64,000 nucleotides of DNA, from assembly GCF_012034935.1 (NCBI RefSeq), contig NZ_JAATEN010000002.1, forward strand, positions 62,001-126,000. Direction: 5' to 3'. The notes beneath the pieces are model-generated. The model made no database searches. It saw only the letters and a list, made by a program, of their open reading frames with translations, and had not been told where the DNA came from. The stretch is from Streptomyces zingiberis (GTDB taxonomy: Bacteria; Actinomycetota; Actinomycetes; Streptomycetales; Streptomycetaceae). Positions 59,274 through 64,000 of the stretch are shown here, piece by piece. The stretch's first letter is position 1, and each line of letters starts with the position of its first letter. The position numbers and the translations under genes are program-made.

Positions 59274-59571
59274 AGCTGTGGGCCGGCCGGCCGGTCGGCC
59301 GGTCAGCGGTGGCGGCAGTGGCGCCGGCGGATGAGGTCGCCGGACCGGACCGGCGCGGGCCCCGCCGTCGGCGCGAGGGGGCCGGCCGGAAACGGTCCGT
59401 ACGGGCCGGGCGCGAGACGGCGGGCCCGGAGGGCGGGAGGCGGCCCGGGGACGGTTCCGGCGAGGCGTGGAAAACCCCGGCCCCGGAGGTCAATCCGGAC
59501 GCACGTACGATTCCGTCCCGGGGTGCGGAGTACCGGAACCGCTCCCGCCCGGAACGACCGAAGCGGCTGCG

Positions 59572-60354
59572 ATGGACGACATCTCCCTGATCACCGTGGC
59601 CCTGCTGTGCCTGGCCGCCGCCTCCGCCGGCTGGATCGACGCCGTCGTCGGCGGGGGCGGACTGCTCCAACTCCCCGCGCTGCTCGTGGGTTTCCCCCAT
59701 CTGCCGCCCGCGTATCTTCTCGGCACCAACAAGGCCGTGTCCATCGTCGGCACCTCCGCCGCCGCCGTGACCTACGTGCGCAGGGCGCCGGTGGACGTCG
59801 GGACCGCCGTCCGCATCGGCCTGGCGGCCCTCGGCGGCTCGGTGCTGGGGGCGTTCTTCGCGGCGGGCGTGGAGAGCGCGGTGCTCCGCCCTCTGATCAT
59901 CGTGATCCTGCTGGGCGTCCTGGCGTTCGTGCTGCTCCGCCCGTCCTTCGGCACGGTCGCCGTTGCCCGCGGACCGGTGACGCGGCGGCGCGTCCTCGCG
60001 GCGATCCTCGTCGCCGGCCTGGGCATCGGCTTCTACGACGGCCTGATCGGCCCGGGTACCGGGACGTTCCTGGTGATCGCGCTGGTGGCGATCCTCCACC
60101 TGGACCTGGTGACCGCCTCCGCCACCACCAAGATCGTCAACGTCTGCACCAATCTGGGCGCCCTGGCGGTGTTCTCCTACCAGGGCACGGTGCTGTGGCG
60201 GCTGGCCGCCCTGATGGCCGTCTTCAGCCTCGCGGGCGGCACTCTCGGCGCGCGCATGGCCCTGAAGAACGGCACCGGCTTCGTCCGCACCGTCCTGGTC
60301 GTCGTCGTCCTCGCCCTGGTCACGAAGCTCGCCTACGACCAGTGGCTGAGCTGA
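59572..60354 (+). CDS. TSUP family transporter (TauE/SafE-type anion exporter)
   Basis: 260-aa membrane protein with about eight hydrophobic segments and the two inverted family motifs: GWIDAVVGGGGLLQLPALLV near the N terminus and IGFYDGLIGPGTGTFLVIAL near residue 150. TSUP proteins export or import sulfite, sulfonates or organic acids; substrate is not deducible. ATG 59572 begins MDDISLITVALLCLAAASAG; upstream codons are not conserved. Divergence from pobA suggests, weakly, a link to aromatic acid metabolism. Confidence 0.88.
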   Translation: MDDISLITVALLCLAAASAGWIDAVVGGGGLLQLPALLVGFPHLPPAYLLGTNKAVSIVGTSAAAVTYVRRAPVDVGTAVRIGLAALGGSVLGAFFAAGVESAVLRPLIIVILLGVLAFVLLRPSFGTVAVARGPVTRRRVLAAILVAGLGIGFYDGLIGPGTGTFLVIALVAILHLDLVTASATTKIVNVCTNLGALAVFSYQGTVLWRLAALMAVFSLAGGTLGARMALKNGTGFVRTVLVVVVLALVTKLAYDQWLS

Positions 60355-60368
60355 GCCGCCGCCTCGTC

Positions 60369-60420
60369 AGCACCTGCGGGAGCCGCTGCGCCCGGGGCGT
60401 CCCGCTCCCGCGGGGGTGCT
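60369..60420 (+). terminator. Terminator after TSUP gene
   Basis: AGCACC-T-GCGGGAGC (60369-60383) pairs with GCTCCCGC-GGG-GGTGCT (60404-60420), a 14-bp stem with a small internal loop. The rest of the gap to cutA (60421-60711) has no gene but includes an inverted repeat GACGTAT / ATACGTC (60545-60551 / 60561-60567). Confidence 0.65.
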
Positions 60421-60544
60421 TCTCCGGCGCGGTCACGGTGCGCGGTTCCCGGCGCGGCCGGGGTCCGGTATTCCGTGTCGCTCCCGGGGCCAGCTCCGCG
60501 TTCCCGCAGGGCTCGGCCTCGGCCCTGCGGAGGGGCATGGGAGT

Positions 60545-60567
60545 GACGTATTACTCCGCGATACGTC
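60545..60567. promoter_or_regulatory. Inverted repeat upstream of cutA
   Basis: GACGTAT and ATACGTC separated by 9 nt, a perfect 7-bp inverted repeat of operator size, about 145 nt before cutA. Binder unknown. Confidence 0.3.
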
Positions 60568-60711
60568 GCGCGCCGGGCCGTGTGGGCGGAACGGGGTCGG
60601 CGGAGTGCTCGGTGTCCCGGGTGGCGTTCGGTGGACGATCCGGGGAAACCTGCCAGAGCAAGTACCCCGCACCACCACGGGGCACCGCGACCGCACGAGG
60701 AGGGCTCCGCC

Positions 60712-61044
60712 GTGGCCGAGTTTCTGACCGTGATGACGACCACCGACAGCGCCGAGAAGGCCGAGGCGCTGGCGCGGGGGGCCGTGGAGGCGCGGGTGGC
60801 GGCGTGCGCGCAGATCAGCGCGCCGGTCACCTCCGTCTACCACTGGGACGGGGCGGTGGAGACCGCCCGCGAGTGGCAGGTGCTCCTCAAGACCGCGAGC
60901 GTGCGCTTCTCGGAGCTGGAGACCTACATCCGGAGCGTGCACGACTACGACGTGCCGGAGATCATCGCCACCCCCGTCACCCACGGCGGCGAGGACTATC
61001 TCGCCTGGATCGCTGCGGAGACCGGCGCCCGCGGGGACGAGTGA
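60712..61044 (+). CDS. cutA: Divalent cation tolerance protein CutA
   Basis: 110-aa trimeric PII-like protein. It has AEALARGAVEARVAACAQIS, VYHWDGAVETAREWQVLLKT and HDYDVPEIIATPVTHGGEDY, the standard CutA signatures. Bacterial CutA is tied to copper/divalent metal tolerance, though the mechanism is unclear. GTG 60712 has GAGGAGGG about 8 nt upstream, a strong site. It converges with nasA. Confidence 0.95.
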   Translation: MAEFLTVMTTTDSAEKAEALARGAVEARVAACAQISAPVTSVYHWDGAVETAREWQVLLKTASVRFSELETYIRSVHDYDVPEIIATPVTHGGEDYLAWIAAETGARGDE

Positions 61045-61142
61045 GGCGGGGCACCCGGTGACCGGGACGGCCGGCCGGAGAGGGGCGCCCGGTGACCGGG
61101 GCCGGCCAGCCCCGGCGAGGGCGGGGCCCGGGAGCGCCCGCG

Positions 61143-63254
61143 TCAGTCCCGGCCCGCCGCCTCGACCCGGACCGCGCAGAGCTTGAACTCGGGCATCCGG
61201 GAGGTCGGGTCCAGCGCCGGGTTCGTCAGGGTGTTCGCCCGGCCCTCGCCCGGCCAGTGGAACGGCATGAAGACCGTGTCCGGCCGGATGTCCCGGCTCA
61301 CCCGCGCCGGGGCGACGGCCCGGCCGCGCCGCGAGGTGACGGCCACGCGCTCGCCGTCCGCGACGCCGATGCGCTCCGCCAGCCGCGGGTGCAGCTCGAC
61401 GAACGGGCCGGGCGCCGCCGCGTTCAGCTCCGCCACCCGCCGGGTCTGCGCCCCCGACTGGTAGTGCGCCACCACCCGCCCCGTCGTCAGGTACACCGGG
61501 TACTCCGCGTCCGGCTCCTCGGCGGCCGGGCGGTGGGTGACGGGGACGAAGCGGGCCCGCCCGTCCTCCGTGGCGAACCGGTCCAGGAACAGCCGGCGCG
61601 TACCCGGGTGGTCCTCGCCGGGGCAGGGCCAGAAGACGCCGTCCTCCTCGGCGATGCGCCGGTAGCTGATGCCGGAGTAGTCCGCCGGGCCGCCCGCCGA
61701 CGCCCGCCGCAGTTCCTCGAAGACCTCCTCCGGGTCGGTGGGGAACCCCTTCTCGTGGCCGGACCGCCGCGCCAGGCCGTGCAGGACGGCCAGGTCGGAG
61801 CGGACCTCCGGCGGCGGGTCGACGGCGCGGCGGCGCAGCAGGACCCGGCCCTCCAGGTTCGTCACCGTCCCGGTCTCCTCCGCCCACTGCGTCACCGGCA
61901 GCACCACGTCCGCCAGCGCCGCCGTCTCCGACAGCACCACGTCGGCGACGACCAGGAAGTCCAGCGCGGCCAGCCGCTCCGCGACGTGCGCGGCGCGGGG
62001 CGCGGAGACCACCGGGTTCGAGCCCATCACGAGCAGCGAGCGCACCTCGCCGCCCAGCGCGTCCAGCAGTTCGTACGCGCTGCGGCCCGGGCCCGGCAGC
62101 GTCTCGGGGGCCACCCCCCACACCCCCGCGACATGCGCGCGCGCCCCGGGGTCGGCCAGCCGCCGGTAGCCGGGCAGCTGGTCGGCCTTCTGACCGTGTT
62201 CCCGCCCGCCCTGGCCGTTGCCCTGGCCGGTCAGGCAGCCGTAGCCGGAGAGCGGGCGGCCCGCGTGGCCGGTGGCCAGGCAGAGGTTGATCCACGCGCC
62301 GACGGTGTCGGTGCCCTTCGACTGCTGCTCCGGGCCGCGGGCGGTGAGCACCATGGCGGAGTCCGCGTCGCAGAACAGCCGCACGGCCTCGCGGATCGAC
62401 GGCAGCGGCACCCCCGTGATCCGTTCCACCAGCTCCGGCCAGTGCGCCATGGCCGCCGCCCGCGCCTCCGGCCAGCCCGAGGTGCGGTCCGCGACGAACC
62501 CGTCGTCGACCCGCCCGTCCGCCACGACCAGGTGCAGCATGCCCAGGGCCAGCGCCAGATCGGTGCCGGGGCGCGGGGCGAGATGCAGGTCGGCCTGTTC
62601 CGCGGTGCGGGTGCGGCGCGGGTCGACGACGATCAGCCGGCCTCCGTTCTCCCGCAGTTCGCGCAGGTAGCGCAGGGCGGGCGGCATGGTCTCGGCGAGG
62701 TTGGAGCCGACGAGGATCACGCAGCCGGTCCGCGCCACGTCCTCCAGCGGGAACGGCAGCCCCCGGTCCAGGCCGAACGCGCGCTGGTGCGCCGCCGCCG
62801 CGGAGGACATGCAGAAGCGGCCGTTGTAGTCGATCTGCGAGGTGGCGAGCGCCACCCGGGCGAACTTGCCCAGCGCGTACGCCTTCTCGTTGGTCAGCCC
62901 GCCGCCGCCGAACACCCCCACGGCGTCCGCCCCGTGCGCGTCGCGGACGCGCGCCAGCCCCTCCGCCGCCCGGTCCAGCGCCTCGTCCCAGCCCGCCGGG
63001 ACCAGCTCCCCGTCCCGGCGGACCAGCGGGCGGGTCAGCCGCAGCCGGGGGTCGAGCACGGCGGCGGCGGTACGGCCCTTGCCGCACAGCGCGCCCTGGT
63101 TGACGGGGAACGCCGGCCGCTCCACCACCTCGGGCACCGTGCCCGGGCCGGTGGCGGGACGGACGCCCATGCCGCACTGCAACGCGCAGTACGGGCAGTG
63201 GGTGTCGACGGCGGCGGGACGGTCCTGGACGGCGGCCTGGGGTGATGCGCTCAT
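61143..63254 (-). CDS. nasA: Assimilatory nitrate reductase catalytic subunit (molybdopterin)
   Basis: 703-aa molybdopterin-guanine-dinucleotide oxidoreductase reducing nitrate to nitrite in the cytoplasm. The N terminus binds 4Fe-4S through Cys20, Cys23, Cys27 and Cys57 (HCPYCALQCGM, ALCGKG). The pterin-binding regions NGRFCMSSAAAAHQRAFGLD and GSNPVVSAPRAAHVAERLA and the C-terminal dinucleotide-binding domain (FMPFHWPGEGRANTLTNPAL) follow. No signal peptide is present, unlike periplasmic Nap. Together with nirB/nirD it completes nitrate assimilation. The ATG is 63254. Confidence 0.94.
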   Translation of the reverse strand: MSASPQAAVQDRPAAVDTHCPYCALQCGMGVRPATGPGTVPEVVERPAFPVNQGALCGKGRTAAAVLDPRLRLTRPLVRRDGELVPAGWDEALDRAAEGLARVRDAHGADAVGVFGGGGLTNEKAYALGKFARVALATSQIDYNGRFCMSSAAAAHQRAFGLDRGLPFPLEDVARTGCVILVGSNLAETMPPALRYLRELRENGGRLIVVDPRRTRTAEQADLHLAPRPGTDLALALGMLHLVVADGRVDDGFVADRTSGWPEARAAAMAHWPELVERITGVPLPSIREAVRLFCDADSAMVLTARGPEQQSKGTDTVGAWINLCLATGHAGRPLSGYGCLTGQGNGQGGREHGQKADQLPGYRRLADPGARAHVAGVWGVAPETLPGPGRSAYELLDALGGEVRSLLVMGSNPVVSAPRAAHVAERLAALDFLVVADVVLSETAALADVVLPVTQWAEETGTVTNLEGRVLLRRRAVDPPPEVRSDLAVLHGLARRSGHEKGFPTDPEEVFEELRRASAGGPADYSGISYRRIAEEDGVFWPCPGEDHPGTRRLFLDRFATEDGRARFVPVTHRPAAEEPDAEYPVYLTTGRVVAHYQSGAQTRRVAELNAAAPGPFVELHPRLAERIGVADGERVAVTSRRGRAVAPARVSRDIRPDTVFMPFHWPGEGRANTLTNPALDPTSRMPEFKLCAVRVEAAGRD

Positions 63255-63726
63255 GGCGGCAGGGTGCGCCGCGCGTGTTACACCCGGCCCGTGCCCGCGT
63301 TACACGCCCCGGACGGAGACCTCAGCGCGGCCCGGGCGTGACGGTGAGGCCGGCGGACGGGCGGTGCGGACGAGTGGCGCGGACGAGTGACGCGGGCGGG
63401 GGCACGGCCGGCCGGATCCGCCGGAGGAGGGAGCACGGGAGCGAGCCCCGCGGCGGGGGCATCACCGGGCCCGGCCCGGGGCATCCGCAGAGCACGCCCG
63501 GCCCGGCGGAAACGGCCGGCGGAAGCTGCCGGCCCGGTGGAAACCGCCGCCCGGCGGAAGCCGGCGAACCGGCCGGAGCCGAGAAACGGAGGCCCCCCGT
63601 GCATGCCACCGACGACCGATCACACCCGCCCTCACCACGGCCCTCACCACGGCCCTCCCCACCGCCTTCACCACCGTCCCCGACGGCCGCCCGCGAGGCC
63701 GGCCCCGCCCGGCGGGGGTGGGGCCG
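63255..63726. other. Gap upstream of nasA
   Basis: No gene recognised. Contains the nasA regulatory half sites, then GC-rich sequence with repeated CCGGCGGAA-like units (about 63505-63580) and CACCACGGCCCT repeats (about 63630-63660). Confidence 0.4.
63277..63303 (-). promoter_or_regulatory. Possible GlnR-type half sites before nasA
   Basis: GTTAC at 63277-63281 and at 63299-63303 (GTAAC on the nasA strand) start exactly 22 bp apart, twice the 11-bp GlnR period. The half sites between them are poor, so this is weaker than the nir box. Confidence 0.35.
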
Positions 63727-63810
63727 GTGAACTCCGCGAGCTGGGTGATCTTCGCCATCGCCATCGGCATCGCTCTCGTGATCGCCCTGAGGAGCGGCCG
63801 GCGGCGGTGA
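63727..63810 (+). CDS. Possible 27-aa single-pass membrane peptide
   Basis: A GTG-initiated frame, MNSASWVIFAIAIGIALVIA followed by LRSGRRR and TGA. It has one clean hydrophobic segment with a positively charged C-terminal end, the pattern of small bacterial membrane proteins. A G-rich stretch precedes the start. It is close to the 3' end of a LuxR-type regulator on the other strand. It has no known family that I recognise, so it may be spurious. Confidence 0.35.
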   Translation: MNSASWVIFAIAIGIALVIALRSGRRR

Positions 63811-63831
63811 ACGGGCCGGGCGCGGCGGGGC

Positions 63832-64000
63832 TCACGGCGCGGCCAGGCCGCTCTGCCAGGCCCAGGCGGCGATCTCGACGCGGTTGCGTGCCCCCAGCTT
63901 GCCCTGGATGTTGCCGAGATGTGTCTTGACGGTCCCCGCGGTGATGGTGAGGGCCGACGCGATCTCGGCGTTGGTCAGCCCGCGGGCCACGAGCCCGGCG
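63832..64000 (-). CDS. LuxR-type response regulator, C-terminal end (partial)
   Basis: The last 55 codons of a gene entering from the right edge. The sequence AGLVARGLTNAEIASALTIT followed by AGTVKTHLGNIQGKLGARNR is the LuxR/GerE helix-turn-helix, with the usual T-V-K-T-H recognition helix. The receiver domain lies outside the window. It is probably the response regulator of a two-component pair; target unknown. Confidence 0.9.
   Translation of the reverse strand, partial: AGLVARGLTNAEIASALTITAGTVKTHLGNIQGKLGARNRVEIAAWAWQSGLAAP

Overview
The window is high-GC (about 72-74%), with GTG/TTG starts, GC-rich intrinsic hairpins and 4-nt translational overlaps. Gene content and order (lepA, fatty-acyl-CoA ligase, hemW, hrcA-dnaJ, rsmE, tricorn protease, HIT, rnz, phoH, ybeY, CBS protein, deaminase-like, era, leuA, recO, uppS, zur-znu, glyS, dusB, ppdK, then nir/nas) match the core chromosome of a Streptomyces or close relative. 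No rRNA, tRNA, CRISPR array or intact mobile element was found. The only mobile-element trace is a short transposase 3' remnant near 36.1 kb.

Layout. 0.6-12.6 kb: lepA, a long-chain acyl-CoA ligase, hemW, DUF3097, an MBL hydrolase, hrcA-dnaJ (second chaperone operon, with a perfect CIRCE-type inverted repeat upstream), a nitronate monooxygenase and rsmE. 12.7-18.1 kb: a tricorn-like S41 protease, then an XRE/DUF397 pair divergent from a histidine-kinase-like ATPase. 18.1-24.5 kb: an RNA-maturation cluster (HIT, rnz, phoH, ybeY, CBS/CNNM membrane protein, a deaminase-like protein without catalytic residues, era). 24.6-29.4 kb: leucine attenuator, leuA, a TerB-like protein, recO, uppS. 29.5-33.0 kb: zinc homeostasis (zur, znuB, znuC, znuA) with a Zur box. 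33.1-41.4 kb: glyS, dusB, an IS5-type remnant, a GH63/MGH1-like glycosidase, ppdK. 42.3-43.4 kb: an ArsR-like regulator. 43.5-52.0 kb: a xylan/xylo-oligosaccharide locus (GH3 beta-xylosidase, two ABC permeases, binding lipoprotein, LacI repressor and a divergent secreted GH10 xylanase). 52.4-57.8 kb: nitrite reductase nirD, nirB and a NirB-like FAD oxidoreductase, behind a truncated Uma2 gene that contains a GlnR-like box. 57.9-64 kb: pobA-like monooxygenase, TSUP exporter, cutA, nasA nitrate reductase, a possible 27-aa membrane peptide and the 3' end of a LuxR-type regulator.

How the parts fit. The GH10 enzyme is exported and cuts xylan. The bxlE-F-G transporter imports the oligomers, needing an ATPase encoded elsewhere because none is present here. 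The GH3 enzyme hydrolyses them, under LacI control. nasA plus nirB/nirD form the nitrate-to-ammonium route, and both transcription units have 11/22-bp-phased motifs resembling GlnR sites. zur and znuABC form a closed zinc-uptake circuit.

The most distinctive feature is repeated in-frame short tandem repeats (6-12 bp units) expanded inside otherwise ordinary enzymes (nitronate monooxygenase, tricorn protease, ZnuA, NirD, the NirB-like oxidoreductase) and in several leaders. I did not find a clearly new multi-gene system. The strongest second-look items are the NirD minisatellite, the collagen-like and Cys-Gly inserts in the oxidoreductase, the pseudo-deaminase next to era, and the nir promoter lying inside a decayed Uma2 gene.
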